From: Allopusillimonas lactea
GTDB taxonomy: Bacteria > Pseudomonadota > Gammaproteobacteria > Burkholderiales > Burkholderiaceae_B
DNA: 64,000 nt
Assembly: GCF_021653995.1 (NCBI RefSeq)
Contig: NZ_JAJJOZ010000002.1
Location: forward strand, 576,953-640,952
Direction: 5' to 3'
A program made the position numbers and the translations under genes. Below the pieces are notes generated by a model. That model worked only from the letters and a program-made list of their open reading frames with translations, did no database searches and was not told the origin of the DNA. Positions 43,939 through 54,048 of this stretch are shown in pieces (the first letter of the stretch is position 1; each line of letters starts with the position of its first letter).

Positions 43939-46490
43939 CACGTTGATGATTTTGCGGGCGGCACGCTCCGCGCCGCCAAATACTTGCACCCTTCGAGTGC
44001 CAGCAGCAGCCCCACCCCCAAGCCGAGAGCCAGGAGCATGTCGTCCCAGGTAATCGACCCGAACTTCAGAAGCGCCTGAGCCTCAGGCAGCAGCAGAACC
44101 AGCCCGACCACACAGATCACTGCCGCTGCCACATACCCGAGCGCCGCATTTTTGCGAAGAAAGGCATCGCGCAAGGAGGGCCCGAAAGAGCGATTGACCA
44201 GAATCAGTGCAACGATCTGGGCGACCAAGCCGAAAAAGAGCAGTGCCCGCACTTCCGCTTCTGGCGTACCCGCCCACGTTTTTGCAAAAAAAACGGCGCC
44301 CAGCATCGCGAAGGCGATGCCACCCTGCATGATGCTCCAAGCCAGCATGCGAAGCGAGAACATACGTTCGGCGGGATCACGTGGCGGCCGCTCCATCACG
44401 TCATTTTCCGCACGTTCGGCCTCGAATACAAGCGCACAGACAGGATCTATCACCATCTCAAGCAAGGCAATATGAATAGGCCCCAACAGGATGGGAAGGC
44501 CAAAGAACAAGGGCAGGAGCGCCAGCCCGGCAATTGGTACATGGACAGCAAAAATGAACCCCATGGCCTTGCGGATGTTGTCATAGATTCGCCGCCCCAG
44601 CCGGGCAGAGTGGACGATCGCCGTAAAATCATCGTCAAGCAGCACCAGTGCTGACGCCTCGCGTGCGACGTCCGTTCCGCGCCCTCCCATGGCAATACCG
44701 ATATGTGCCGCCTTGAGCGATGGCGCGTCGTTGACGCCATCGCCGGTCATCGCAACGACTTCACCGCATGCCTTGAAGGCCTGGACGATGCGCAGCTTCT
44801 GCTGGGGCATGATGCGCGCAAATACCGTAACCGTTTTCAACCGCTCCGCGAGCTGCTTGTCATCCAGGGCTTCCAGATCGCTTCCCGTCAGTACGTCTCC
44901 ATTTTCGATGCCAGCTTGCACGGCAATCGATTGCGCTGTGGCGGCATAGTCGCCCGTGATCATCACGACGCGGATCCCGGCCCGTTGGCATTCCGCGATT
45001 GCGCCCGGAACACTGGCGCGCAGCGGGTCGGCCAATCCTACTAGGCCCGTCAGCGTATAGTGATAATCCAGTTGCGATTCAGCCCACCTGCGGTCGGGTG
45101 CGGTTGACGTCGCCACAGCCAGTACGCGTATCCCCTGCGTGGCCATTTCCTCGACGGCTTTGAGCATGCTTTGTGTCGCGTCGGCCGATAGGCGGCAAAG
45201 TCGGGCAATTGCTTCCGGCGCACCCTTGGCGCAAATCGCCAGTTCCCGGCCGTCATCCCATATATTTGACATGGCTAACAGGTCGGGGCGCAGCCCGTAG
45301 CTATGGATGGGTTGAGCATCGGTGGATTCGGCGGGTGCGAATGTGTTGCGTGCGGCGTGAAGTGCAATCTCCATTGGGTCTGAGGGGTTGGGCGCACTGG
45401 CCCGCGCAGCGGTTTCAATGAGCGTGCGACAGGCATCGGAAACTGGTTTTCCGTGCTCAAGCGCCACAGCCCCAGTGGACGGCAGGCAAGCTTGTGCAAG
45501 CGCCATCCGGTTCTCTGTGAGTGTGCCCGTTTTGTCGGTGCAGAGCACCGTTGCCGAGCCCAATGTCTCGATGGCTGCTGCACGTCGGGTAAGAACACCG
45601 GCCTTACCTATCCGCCATGCACCCATCGCCATGAATACCGCCAGCACAACAGGGAATTCTTCAGGCAGCATCGACATGCCCACAGCAATCCCGGCCAGCA
45701 TCGCTTCCAGCCATCCGCCGCGATACAACCCGTAAAGTGCCACGACCAGACACGCGACCAACACCCCTCCGACTGCGCACCAAGCCACGATCCGGGCAGT
45801 TTCACGCCGCAGGCGCGGTGCTTCGATGTCCAGAGCCTTCAATGATTGGCCGATTTTTCCGATCTCGGTGCGTGCGCCGGTAGCCACCACGCGGGCAATC
45901 CCGCTGCCACGTACCACAAGTGAGCCGGAGTAGACATAGGGCTGCCCTTCACCGCGGGGGTGCGGCATGTGCGAGCCCTTGCGGTTTTCAGCCGCCGCGG
46001 CATCGGCCTGCTTGCCCACAGGCAAGGATTCACCGGTCAGCAGCGATTCATCAACTTGCAAGTCTGCCGCGTCGATAAGGATCGCGTCAGCGGCGATCCG
46101 GTCGCCCTGTTCCAGCACAAGAAGGTCGCCTCGTACAACCTCTCGGCCGGCAATACGCACCCGCGCGCCCTCGCGGATGACGAGTGCGCGCGGCGAAGAC
46201 AGGTCGCGTAATGCCTCCAGGACGCGTTCGGTACGGGTTTCTTGAATGACCGTGATCGCAACCGAGAAACTGGCAAAGACAAGAAGAATGAGCGCTTCGG
46301 CACGGTCGCCCAGCAGCAGATAAACGAGCCCACCGGTCAATAGCAGCACAAGCATCGGCTCGCGCAGAACCTCCAGCGCTATGCGTAAAACCGAGCGCCT
46401 GCCAGCCTGCGGCAACTCATTAGGCCCTTCAAGGCGTAGCCGTTCGCTTGCCGTGCCAGCCGTTAGGCCATCGTTCTGAATGCTGCTCAC
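43938..46490 (-). CDS. Cation-transporting P-type ATPase (P2-like)
   Basis: An 850-residue membrane pump. The core includes D-K-T-G-T-L-T (the phosphorylated Asp), TGES in LLTGESLPVG, and MTGDGVNDAPSLKAAHIGIAMG. At the ion site, TM4 reads P-E-E-F-P instead of the PEGLP of calcium pumps, and TM6 reads L-E-M-V-I-D-P-V, so the cation is uncertain. The start is probably GTG 46490 (VSSIQNDGL); the in-frame extension to 46622 has a poor start. It overlaps no upstream gene but ends exactly where the host-attachment remnant ends. Confidence 0.85.
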   Translation of the reverse strand: MSSIQNDGLTAGTASERLRLEGPNELPQAGRRSVLRIALEVLREPMLVLLLTGGLVYLLLGDRAEALILLVFASFSVAITVIQETRTERVLEALRDLSSPRALVIREGARVRIAGREVVRGDLLVLEQGDRIAADAILIDAADLQVDESLLTGESLPVGKQADAAAAENRKGSHMPHPRGEGQPYVYSGSLVVRGSGIARVVATGARTEIGKIGQSLKALDIEAPRLRRETARIVAWCAVGGVLVACLVVALYGLYRGGWLEAMLAGIAVGMSMLPEEFPVVLAVFMAMGAWRIGKAGVLTRRAAAIETLGSATVLCTDKTGTLTENRMALAQACLPSTGAVALEHGKPVSDACRTLIETAARASAPNPSDPMEIALHAARNTFAPAESTDAQPIHSYGLRPDLLAMSNIWDDGRELAICAKGAPEAIARLCRLSADATQSMLKAVEEMATQGIRVLAVATSTAPDRRWAESQLDYHYTLTGLVGLADPLRASVPGAIAECQRAGIRVVMITGDYAATAQSIAVQAGIENGDVLTGSDLEALDDKQLAERLKTVTVFARIMPQQKLRIVQAFKACGEVVAMTGDGVNDAPSLKAAHIGIAMGGRGTDVAREASALVLLDDDFTAIVHSARLGRRIYDNIRKAMGFIFAVHVPIAGLALLPLFFGLPILLGPIHIALLEMVIDPVCALVFEAERAENDVMERPPRDPAERMFSLRMLAWSIMQGGIAFAMLGAVFFAKTWAGTPEAEVRALLFFGLVAQIVALILVNRSFGPSLRDAFLRKNAALGYVAAAVICVVGLVLLLPEAQALLKFGSITWDDMLLALGLGVGLLLALEGCKYLAARSVPPAKSST

Positions 46491-46567
46491 AACCCGCACC
46501 CTCGCACCTGATTGAGTATTACGCTTACTGTCGTGGATCGCTGTCTGCGGAGAATGAGGCTGATACT

Positions 46568-47476
46568 TTATGGCGCCCGCAACAAGTGTGTCAGTGCACC
46601 GGAGAGTTCCGGGTACTGCCACTCGTAGCCGCTTTCTTCTGTACGCCGGGCGATCAACCGTTGGCCGCCAAGCAACAGCACGGACATCTCTCCCAGCGCC
46701 AAGCGCAATGCCCAGGCGGGCACTGGCAATAGTGCGGGCCGGTGCAGGATGCGAGCAAGCGTTTGAGTGAAGTCGGCGTTGCGTACGAGTTGGGGGGCGC
46801 AGGCATTGAAGGGCCCGCTGCAGGCCTCGTGATGCAGCAGATGATTGATAATTGCCACTTGGTCGTGAAGATGGATCCAGGGCATCCAGTGCTCGCCATT
46901 GCCCAACCGCCCTCCAAGCCCTAGACGAAAGGCTGGCAACAGCTTCGCCAGCATGCCGCCGCTGGCGGCCAGCACCGGTGCGGTGCGCAGCAGTGCCACA
47001 CGCACATCCCAGAGGCGCGCGCGCTCAGCCTCTTTTTCCCAAGCCATGCACAGACGGCTGCCGAAGTCTGTGCCGCTGGGTGCACTGTCTTCAGTGAGCC
47101 AACGGTCGCCACCGTCCCCATACCAGCCGACGGCTGAGCCCGAAATCAACACGCGGGGTGGTACGGGCTGTCGGCCGAGCCAGTCAACCAGGGTTCGGGT
47201 CAGGTCCACGCGGCTGCGCCAGAGCAGTGCGCGCCGCGCTTTGGTCCATCGGCGGTCGGCAATAGGGGCGCCTGCCAGGTTGATCACGGCGTCGAATGGC
47301 CCGATGCCTTCCAGTGCTTCCAACTGCCCAATGCCCTTTGCGCCGGCGCAAAGCAGTGGTACTTGCTGCGGATTCCGGCTCCAGACCCACAGTTCATGGC
47401 CCTGGGGCTGCCAGTGCTTGCACAGAGCTTGGCCGATTAGGCCGGTACCGCCGGTCAGCAGAATACGCATGGGCAT
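46568..47476 (-). CDS. TIGR01777-family epimerase (YfcH-like)
   Basis: A 302-residue SDR-fold protein. The NAD(P)-binding motif T-G-G-T-G-L-I-G is at residues 8-15, INLAGAPIADRRW near residue 68, and the SGSAVGWYGDGGD segment near residue 110. A DUF1731 C-terminal region follows (VPAWALRLALGEMSVLLLGGQRL). The family is widespread, but the substrate is unknown. It lies 78 bp upstream of the ATPase gene on the same strand. Confidence 0.88.
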   Translation of the reverse strand: MPMRILLTGGTGLIGQALCKHWQPQGHELWVWSRNPQQVPLLCAGAKGIGQLEALEGIGPFDAVINLAGAPIADRRWTKARRALLWRSRVDLTRTLVDWLGRQPVPPRVLISGSAVGWYGDGGDRWLTEDSAPSGTDFGSRLCMAWEKEAERARLWDVRVALLRTAPVLAASGGMLAKLLPAFRLGLGGRLGNGEHWMPWIHLHDQVAIINHLLHHEACSGPFNACAPQLVRNADFTQTLARILHRPALLPVPAWALRLALGEMSVLLLGGQRLIARRTEESGYEWQYPELSGALTHLLRAP

Positions 47477-47651
47477 TTCCTTTCGGGCCAGTCTTGCGAA
47501 ATCATCCGAGTATTCATTGTACGTGGCGCCATCGGGAGACTAAAGAGTGCAGGTCGGACAAATGCCTGGTAGTGTTAACGCCGTCCAGAGATCTCGAATA
47601 AAGCGTGGTGCACGCACCACCCACCCAGGGAACAGAATATCGAATACACGT

Positions 47652-48566
47652 TCATCGGGCCTTCAGGGAACCGAAGTGCGACTTCAGGAGCGTCGAGGCT
47701 GCAATGGCAATCTCAGGGCCGATCGAAATTGCGTTCGAAGCATGAGGGATGGTATCGGTGCTGACGATACGCGACAGCCCAGCCTGTTGCAGCTTTTCAT
47801 AAGCATCGCCAGCAAAAACGGGATGGATGGCTACGAGCACTGCGGGCGGCAGGGTCATGCGTTGCAGATGCGACATTGTCTGCAGGATGGTGCGTCCGGA
47901 CGAGACGATATCGTCAACCAGCACCGGCGTGTGCCCTCGGGCGGCCGCCGCATCGGGCAGGCTGACGTCGACGTCATAGTCGCCGCGGCGCTGCTTGCTT
48001 AACACTTGATAGGGCAGGCCGGCATGCTTTGCGATGCTTGCCACCCATTGCTCGCTTTCGCTGTCAGGTCCGATCAACATTGCATCGGGGACGTTGGCAG
48101 CGATCCAGTTCGCGAGCATGGGCGCGGCGCGTACATGCGTACAGGGTATGCCGTAGAGCGCATCCAGCTGCGATGTTCTGTGCAGGTGCGGATCTACAGT
48201 CACCAGCCAGTCGAACGACTGTTCCAGAAATTGTGCAAACAGCGGCGCACTCACGGCTTCGCCGCGATGAAAGCGCGTATCTTGCCGCATGTATCCAAGG
48301 TACGGGGCGATCAGGCCTACCGTCCGCGCACCGAACTCCCTTGCTGTTTGTGCGGCAAAGCGCAGCGGCAGGGCGATTGGATCAGGATCGTGCAAGCTGG
48401 CCAGTATCGCGACATCCGCTCCACGTAATTCATCGTCAAGGGTAATGAGAGACTCACCATCCGGAAAATGGCGCCAGCCGAGGGGGGCGATGCGCGCATG
48501 AAGCACAGGGGCAGCCGTGGCAGCCAGGGCGGTGTCCGCAGGGAAGGGGATCAAGATGCGGTTCAT
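47652..48566 (-). CDS. Ribose-phosphate pyrophosphokinase-like protein
   Basis: A 304-residue PRPP synthetase-family protein. It has HFPDGESLI (about residue 34), a VDPHLHRTSQ metal/ATP motif (about residue 125) and the PRPP-binding loop V-L-V-D-D-I-V-S-S-G-R-T (about residue 218). It is shorter and more diverged than the housekeeping Prs (~315 residues), and it sits among stress/metal genes, so it is probably an accessory paralogue. The 175-bp gap downstream contains no gene. Confidence 0.85.
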   Translation of the reverse strand: MNRILIPFPADTALAATAAPVLHARIAPLGWRHFPDGESLITLDDELRGADVAILASLHDPDPIALPLRFAAQTAREFGARTVGLIAPYLGYMRQDTRFHRGEAVSAPLFAQFLEQSFDWLVTVDPHLHRTSQLDALYGIPCTHVRAAPMLANWIAANVPDAMLIGPDSESEQWVASIAKHAGLPYQVLSKQRRGDYDVDVSLPDAAAARGHTPVLVDDIVSSGRTILQTMSHLQRMTLPPAVLVAIHPVFAGDAYEKLQQAGLSRIVSTDTIPHASNAISIGPEIAIAASTLLKSHFGSLKAR

Positions 48567-48581
48567 GCGGGCTCCACAAAA

Positions 48582-50777
48582 TTATTCGAGTCTACGAAGC
48601 CGAAGCGCATTAAAGACGACAGATGTAGAGCTCAGGCTCATCGCCAATGCGGCAACGAGGGGCGAAAGTAAAAGGCCGGTGAAGGGGTACAGCACGCCAG
48701 CGGCCAGTGGGACACCAAGCGCGTTGTAAATAAATGCGAAACCAAGGTTCTGCTTCATGTTGGCGACCGTGCGGTCGGATAACTGCCGGGTAATGGAAAT
48801 GCCACGGAGATCCCCTTTGACCAGCGTAACTTGTGCACTATTCATAGCCACATCGGTGCCGGTGCCCATCGCAATGCCGACATCAGCCTTTGCCAGTGCA
48901 GGTGCATCATTAATGCCGTCACCCGCCATGGCCACAATTCGCCCTTCGGCTTGAAGCCTGGCAACCAGATCCAGCTTGTCAGCAGGTTTGACTTCACCAT
49001 ATATCTCAGCGATCCCGAGTTGCTGTGCGACGGTGCGCGCCGTTGCAACACCGTCGCCGGTCGCCATGATGATTCTGATTCCGGCTTCCTGAAGAGCGCG
49101 GACAGCCTCTGGTGTGCTTTTCTTGATGGGGTCTGAAACGGCGAGCAAGCCAAGCGGCTGGCCGTCCGCAGCGAGAAACATGACGCTTGCTCCCGTGGCG
49201 CGCAACGCCTGCGCTGTATCAGTCAACTCAGTGACATCCACATTTTCCTGCTCCATCAGCGCGGTATTGCCAAGGACAAGCCTCTGTCCATCGACCAGGC
49301 CGCGCACGCCGATGCCGCTGCTGGACTCAAATTCGGCCACGGTGTCCAGTGTGAGGCCGCGCTCACGCGCAGCGTCCACAATGGCATGTGCCAGCGGATG
49401 TTCGCTGCCTTGATCAAGGCAGCCGGCTAGGCGTAATACTTCCTCAGCGGTTTTGCCGCCAGCCGGAACAGCTTGCTCAAACGTGGGCCGGCCCTCGGTC
49501 AACGTGCCTGTTTTATCGACAATCAGTGTGTCTACCTTGCGCAGGTTCTCAATAGCTGCCGCGTCGCGAAAGAGAACACCTTGGGTGGCGCCTTTGCCCG
49601 TGGCGACCATAATGGACATGGGGGTCGCCAATCCGAGCGCACAGGGGCAGGCAATGATCAGTACAGCGACGGCGTTGATCAGCCCGTATACCCAGCTGGG
49701 CTGAGGGCCAAACAGGCCCCAGACGATCAGTGTGATCACTGCAATGGCAACTACAACGATCACGAAGTAGCCAGCCACGAAATCCGCCATGCGTTGCATC
49801 GGTGCGCGAGAGCGTTGTGCCTGGGCGACAAGCTGCACTATTTGCGATAAAACCGTGGCCGAGCCTACTTTCTCGGCACGAATCACGAGGGAACCGGAGG
49901 TGTTCATCGTTGCGCCAATAACCTTGTCGCCTGGCCGCTTGCTGACTGGCAGAGGTTCGCCGGTCAGCATCGATTCATCCAGAGAACTGCTGCCTTCTTC
50001 CACGGTGCCATCAACGGGCACTTTTTCACCAGGACGCACACGAAGCCGGTCGCCTTCGTGCACATGGGTCAGTGGTACATCCTCTTCAGAACCATCGGGG
50101 TTGATGCGCCGCGCAGTTTTTGGGGCCAACCCCAGCAGCGACTTTATCGCGGCTGACGTTTGCGACCGGGCCCGCAATTCCAGGACTTGGCCAAACAGCG
50201 TCAAGGAAATGATGACGACCGCGGCTTCGAAGTAGACGTCCACGCGCCCCATGGACATGAACGTCGCAGGAAACACGCCCGGTGCCACAGTGGCTACAAC
50301 GCTATACGCATATGCTGCCGCTGTACCCAAGCCAATAAGCGTCCACATGTTCGGGCTGCGGTTGACAATTGATTGCCAACCGCGAATGAAAAAGATTTGC
50401 CCGGCCCAAAGTACGACGGGTGTGGATAACGCCAGCTCGATCCAGGTTTGTATCGACATGCTGAACAGACCAAGCTGTGGTCCGAACATGGCCAGGACCG
50501 TAACGACAACAGTGAGCGGCAAGGTCCACCAGAATCTGCGGGAGAAGTCGCGGAGCTCGGGGTTGTCATCTTCGAGGCTGGGCATTACCGGTTCAAGCGT
50601 CATGCCGCATTTGGGACAGTTGCCCGGGTGATCTTGCCGAATTTCAGGGTGCATGGGACAGGTGTATATCGTTCCCGGTGCAATGTTTTCGGCGACCATA
50701 TCCTGCCCCTCTGATGCTCGCATCGCAAATTGTTCAGGTGACTTGGTAAATAAATCCCGGCATTTATCATGCCACAT
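48582..50777 (-). CDS. copA: Copper-translocating P1B-type ATPase (CopA-like)
   Basis: A 731-residue heavy-metal exporter. Residues 38-62 form a heavy-metal-binding segment (Y-T-C-P-M-H-P-E-I, then C-P-K-C-G-M), with no HMA domain. The transport site has C-P-C (ACPCALGLATP), the phosphorylation loop DKTGTLTEG and MAGDGINDAPALAKADVGIAMG, and TM8 has an M-S-L-S-S-T-S motif, all as in Cu(I) pumps. Residues 1-18 (M-W-H-D-K-C-R-D-L-F) look like the tail of a YHS domain, so the N-terminus may be truncated. ATG 50777 opens the frame, with in-frame ATGs later. Confidence 0.88.
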   Translation of the reverse strand: MWHDKCRDLFTKSPEQFAMRASEGQDMVAENIAPGTIYTCPMHPEIRQDHPGNCPKCGMTLEPVMPSLEDDNPELRDFSRRFWWTLPLTVVVTVLAMFGPQLGLFSMSIQTWIELALSTPVVLWAGQIFFIRGWQSIVNRSPNMWTLIGLGTAAAYAYSVVATVAPGVFPATFMSMGRVDVYFEAAVVIISLTLFGQVLELRARSQTSAAIKSLLGLAPKTARRINPDGSEEDVPLTHVHEGDRLRVRPGEKVPVDGTVEEGSSSLDESMLTGEPLPVSKRPGDKVIGATMNTSGSLVIRAEKVGSATVLSQIVQLVAQAQRSRAPMQRMADFVAGYFVIVVVAIAVITLIVWGLFGPQPSWVYGLINAVAVLIIACPCALGLATPMSIMVATGKGATQGVLFRDAAAIENLRKVDTLIVDKTGTLTEGRPTFEQAVPAGGKTAEEVLRLAGCLDQGSEHPLAHAIVDAARERGLTLDTVAEFESSSGIGVRGLVDGQRLVLGNTALMEQENVDVTELTDTAQALRATGASVMFLAADGQPLGLLAVSDPIKKSTPEAVRALQEAGIRIIMATGDGVATARTVAQQLGIAEIYGEVKPADKLDLVARLQAEGRIVAMAGDGINDAPALAKADVGIAMGTGTDVAMNSAQVTLVKGDLRGISITRQLSDRTVANMKQNLGFAFIYNALGVPLAAGVLYPFTGLLLSPLVAALAMSLSSTSVVFNALRLRRLE

Positions 50778-51040
50778 CCTGGTGGGTGGGCGCCTACCCT
50801 CCGGAGATCAGACGCGGGGGCGCAGCGCCAGCGACGAGCTGAACGACTTGCCGGATTGGCCTGATCGTTGGGAGCTGCCGTGACTTGAGATGGCGGCAGC
50901 GCCCTCATGGAATCCTGCCTATCCAAATGGCACTGTTTCGGCCATGAGCATTTTTGCGACAATATGTCCTACGCGCGCCCCGAGGAAAGCGGAAAAGCAA
51001 TGCTCCTCCAGGGCGCGGACCTTATCGATGCACTTTGGTC

Positions 51041-52156
51041 ATGACGACATTTTCCCGGACACACACCGACACCAGCCAATGGATCCACCAGATACGGGAC
51101 TGGGCGCGCGAGCTCGGGTTTACCCAGATCGGCGTTTCCGGGGTGGATTTGTCCGCTGCAGAGCCGGATTTTCTGCAATGGCTTGCCCTGGGCTACCACG
51201 GTGACCTGCACTACATGGAACGGCACGGCCTGAAGCGCGCCCGTCCGGCCGAGCTGGTTCCCGGTACGGTAAGCGTGATCACCGCACGCATGCCGTATCT
51301 GCCGCGCGGCACCGCGCCTGACTGGCAGGACCGTGAGCGCGCACGGTTGAACGAGCCGGGCGAAGGCGTGGTTTCGCTCTACGCCCGAGGGCGCGATTAT
51401 CACAAGGTGGTCCGTGGGCGCCTGCAAAAACTGTGCGACCGAATCGAGGCACTGGTCGGCCCCTTCGGCTATCGCGTCTTTTCCGATTCTGCTCCCGTGC
51501 TGGAAAAGGAACTGGCCAGCCGCAGCGGTCAGGGCTGGCGCGGCAAGCATTCCCTGGTGCTCTCGCGCGATGCGGGGTCAATGTTCTTTCTGGGCGAGAT
51601 CTTCGTGGACTTCGCCCTGGATCCAACCGATCCGGTCAGTGCGCATTGCGGCACCTGTACCGCCTGCATCGACGTCTGTCCCACGGGCGCCATCGTTGCG
51701 CCGGGCGTGGTCGATGCGCGCCGCTGCATTTCCTATCTGACGATCGAAAAGCACGGCCCCATCCCCGAGGAACTGCGCCCGCTGATGGGCAATCGTATCT
51801 ATGGCTGCGATGATTGCCAGACGATCTGTCCCTGGAACAAGTATGCCCAGGCCACAGAGCTGCCCGACTTCGATGAGCGCTCGCCGCTGGTCGGCCGCCA
51901 GCTCGTGGAATTGTTCGCCTGGGATGAGGCAACATTTCTCAAACGCACCGAGGGCGGGCCGATCCGGCGCATCGACCACGAGCGGTGGCTGCGCAACATT
52001 GCCGTGGCGCTAGGCAACGCGCTGCGCCAGGCCGATGTGACGCAGGCCCAGGAATTGCGTGCGGCCCTGCTCAGCCGCGCCGACCATGAAAGCGCCTTGG
52101 TGCGGGAGCACGTTGCATGGGCGCTGGCTCAGTGGAGCTCAGGGCCGGAAATCTGA
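51041..52156 (+). CDS. queG: Epoxyqueuosine reductase QueG
   Basis: A 371-residue enzyme for the last step of queuosine synthesis in tRNA. The N-terminal cobalamin-binding part has G-Y-H-G-D-L-H-Y-M near residue 50 and FSDSAPVLEKELASRSGQGWRGKHS near residue 145. The iron-sulfur section carries CGTCTACIDVCPTGA and C-D-D-C-Q-T-I-C-P-W-N-K, giving two 4Fe-4S clusters, followed by a HEAT-like C-terminus. ATG 51041 is chosen; the in-frame extension to 50954 is improbable. In many Proteobacteria the gene is divergent from tsaE, but no tsaE is found here. Confidence 0.95.
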   Translation: MTTFSRTHTDTSQWIHQIRDWARELGFTQIGVSGVDLSAAEPDFLQWLALGYHGDLHYMERHGLKRARPAELVPGTVSVITARMPYLPRGTAPDWQDRERARLNEPGEGVVSLYARGRDYHKVVRGRLQKLCDRIEALVGPFGYRVFSDSAPVLEKELASRSGQGWRGKHSLVLSRDAGSMFFLGEIFVDFALDPTDPVSAHCGTCTACIDVCPTGAIVAPGVVDARRCISYLTIEKHGPIPEELRPLMGNRIYGCDDCQTICPWNKYAQATELPDFDERSPLVGRQLVELFAWDEATFLKRTEGGPIRRIDHERWLRNIAVALGNALRQADVTQAQELRAALLSRADHESALVREHVAWALAQWSSGPEI

Positions 52157-52260
52157 TTCGGCGAACGAGAACCTGGTGAATGTTGCGAACCTGCACAGGT
52201 ATTGCTGGATCGCCAGGCTCCATGTAAGCCGTCCAGGTTCTGACGGTTGTGCCCCGGTCG

Positions 52261-52986
52261 TCAAAACCAGGGGGCCAGGGTCTGATCCGCAATGTCGGCC
52301 CAGCCCCGGTTGGCTGTGGGGTTGGCCGGGCTGGGATGCAGCAGATAGGCCGTCGGCACCTTGTCGCCCGCAATAGCCTGTGCACGGCCATGGGCAAAGC
52401 GCCCGATGCCGACCACCGCACGTGGGCCGGTTGCGTGTATCACAGCGGCCAGTGCGGCGTCGCAGATGCCAAACAGCGGCTCGCGTTCGGCCTTGTGTAA
52501 ATGCTCGGGGATCAGATTGCGGTTGTGGCGCAGGAACAGCAACGGGCAGTAGTTCCAGACAAAGACGTTCTGGAAGAACCGCTGCGGGCTGTTGAAGCGC
52601 CTGCGCGCCCAGCCCCAGAAGCGATCCCCGCTGCCTTCACTGCGGTGGCACGCGAAACCGAAGATCGGATATTTCTCGTGCTGGGCCGGCAAGGGGCTGT
52701 CCAGGGGCTTTTCGATGTTCAGCCAGTCGCGCGCCATGGAAACCTCGCCAAAGGGGACCCCCGTCTGGGCCATGCCCCAAGGCCCGGGGTTCATTCCGAC
52801 CATCAGGATCCGGCCATTTCCGTTGCCGTATCTCTGCAGGTATTCCCGGTGCGCGGACCACATGTAGATCAGCGGGTTATAGACGTGGCTGGCGCTCGGA
52901 AATGACAGTACCTGGAGGCTGCCCGCGAGCACGCGCGCAATGGCCGTGCTGGCATTGTCCAGATCCGGTTCGGTGCTTGCACGCAT
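52261..52986 (-). CDS. SMUG1-type uracil-DNA glycosylase
   Basis: A 241-residue DNA-repair enzyme. The SMUG1 catalytic motif GMNPGPWGMAQTGVPFGEV (about residues 64-82) is nearly the same as in vertebrate SMUG1, and the second motif L-L-H-P-S-P-A-N-P holds the base-flipping His. It removes uracil and oxidised pyrimidines from DNA. The start ATG 52986 gives a ~10-residue polar leader. It is monocistronic between queG (convergent) and lysR. Confidence 0.9.
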   Translation of the reverse strand: MRASTEPDLDNASTAIARVLAGSLQVLSFPSASHVYNPLIYMWSAHREYLQRYGNGNGRILMVGMNPGPWGMAQTGVPFGEVSMARDWLNIEKPLDSPLPAQHEKYPIFGFACHRSEGSGDRFWGWARRRFNSPQRFFQNVFVWNYCPLLFLRHNRNLIPEHLHKAEREPLFGICDAALAAVIHATGPRAVVGIGRFAHGRAQAIAGDKVPTAYLLHPSPANPTANRGWADIADQTLAPWF

Positions 52987-53145
52987 GCGTTTTGCCTTTG
53001 TGGGAGCCAGAATCGGCCGTCCCGCGAGGGGGCCGCGGCCGCGCGGTCATTGTGGTGCCGTGAGGGCCGGATTGCAACGTCTCAGGCCGCGCTCGCATGG
53101 CGTGTGTTTGTGCTTCAAGAGTTGCGCAGCGTTGGTATCCCATGC

Positions 53146-54048
53146 CTAGGTGAAGACTTCCTCCTCTGTTGCCCGCAGCAATAGTTGGCTGAGGGGCGGC
53201 GTAATTTGGGTGTGCTGGATGGTGAGAGCATAGAAGTGTTCGGTGAGTTGGGAGGATTCTCCGATGTGCACCAGTTGGCCCGAGTGCAGTTCGTCTTGCA
53301 CCACGACTTGGGGCAGCATGGTGATCCAGCCGCTGTCGCGTGCCACCAAACGCAACATCGTCATATCGTCGATTTCCGCCCGAAGCTTCGGCTGTACGCC
53401 AGCTGAAAAGCACAGGGCATCGAACTGCATGCGCACGCTGTGCCGCGTACTCGGCATGGCCATTTCGACGGCGTCTAGATCTTGTGGGACTCGCAATGTC
53501 GTGCCTGACCAGCGATCGGCCCGGCCAACCAATGAAATGGCCTGGCTGCCGAGAAAGCGTGAAGACACTGGGCGGGCGGGGTCGGATGGAACCGGCTCGT
53601 TGGCGAGCACCACGTCCAGTTGATGACGCAGCAGGCGCCCCACCAGCGTTTGCAATGATCCCGAGTCCACGGAAAGAACAACCGTCGGGTCGCGGAACAG
53701 GGGACGCAGCCAATTGACCTGAAAATTGCGCGACATGGTCGAAACGCTTCCTACACGCACATACGTCGTGTCTTCGTCGCGACCTTCGAGCCAGCCCAGC
53801 ATTTGCTCGCCCAGCCCGAAGATATTGTCGACGTAGGCAAACACCCTTTGGCCTGTGGCGGTCAGCTCCAGATGTCGCCCGCGCCGATCAAACAAAGGCC
53901 TGCCCAGGCGACCCTCCAGTTGTTTGATTTGCGTGGAGAGCGCGGACTGGGACGTGTGTATCTGTTTGGCCGCGTGCGTGAGAGACCCTCTCTTTGCCAC
54001 GTGCCAGAAATAGAACAGATGCCTGAAGTTCAGTTGGCTGATGTCCAT
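53146..54048 (-). CDS. LysR-family regulator (NhaR/CcmR-like), divergent from dabBA
   Basis: A 300-residue LysR protein. The winged helix-turn-helix opens M-D-I-S-Q-L-N-F-R-H-L-F-Y-F-W-H-V-A-K-R-G-S and has QSALSTQIKQLEGRLGRPLFDRRGRHLELT. It is divergent from dabB with 104 bp between, and an ATGAT-TCCAT-ATCAT operator candidate sits just outside its start. It probably senses low inorganic carbon or a photorespiratory-like signal and activates dabBA, by analogy with other LysR-DAB pairs. Confidence 0.88.
   Translation of the reverse strand: MDISQLNFRHLFYFWHVAKRGSLTHAAKQIHTSQSALSTQIKQLEGRLGRPLFDRRGRHLELTATGQRVFAYVDNIFGLGEQMLGWLEGRDEDTTYVRVGSVSTMSRNFQVNWLRPLFRDPTVVLSVDSGSLQTLVGRLLRHQLDVVLANEPVPSDPARPVSSRFLGSQAISLVGRADRWSGTTLRVPQDLDAVEMAMPSTRHSVRMQFDALCFSAGVQPKLRAEIDDMTMLRLVARDSGWITMLPQVVVQDELHSGQLVHIGESSQLTEHFYALTIQHTQITPPLSQLLLRATEEEVFT

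Noticed and set aside
50600..50962. Minus-strand frame upstream of copA as a possible tsaE partner of queG
   Set aside because: It has no Walker A or other TsaE motif and overlaps the copA coding region.
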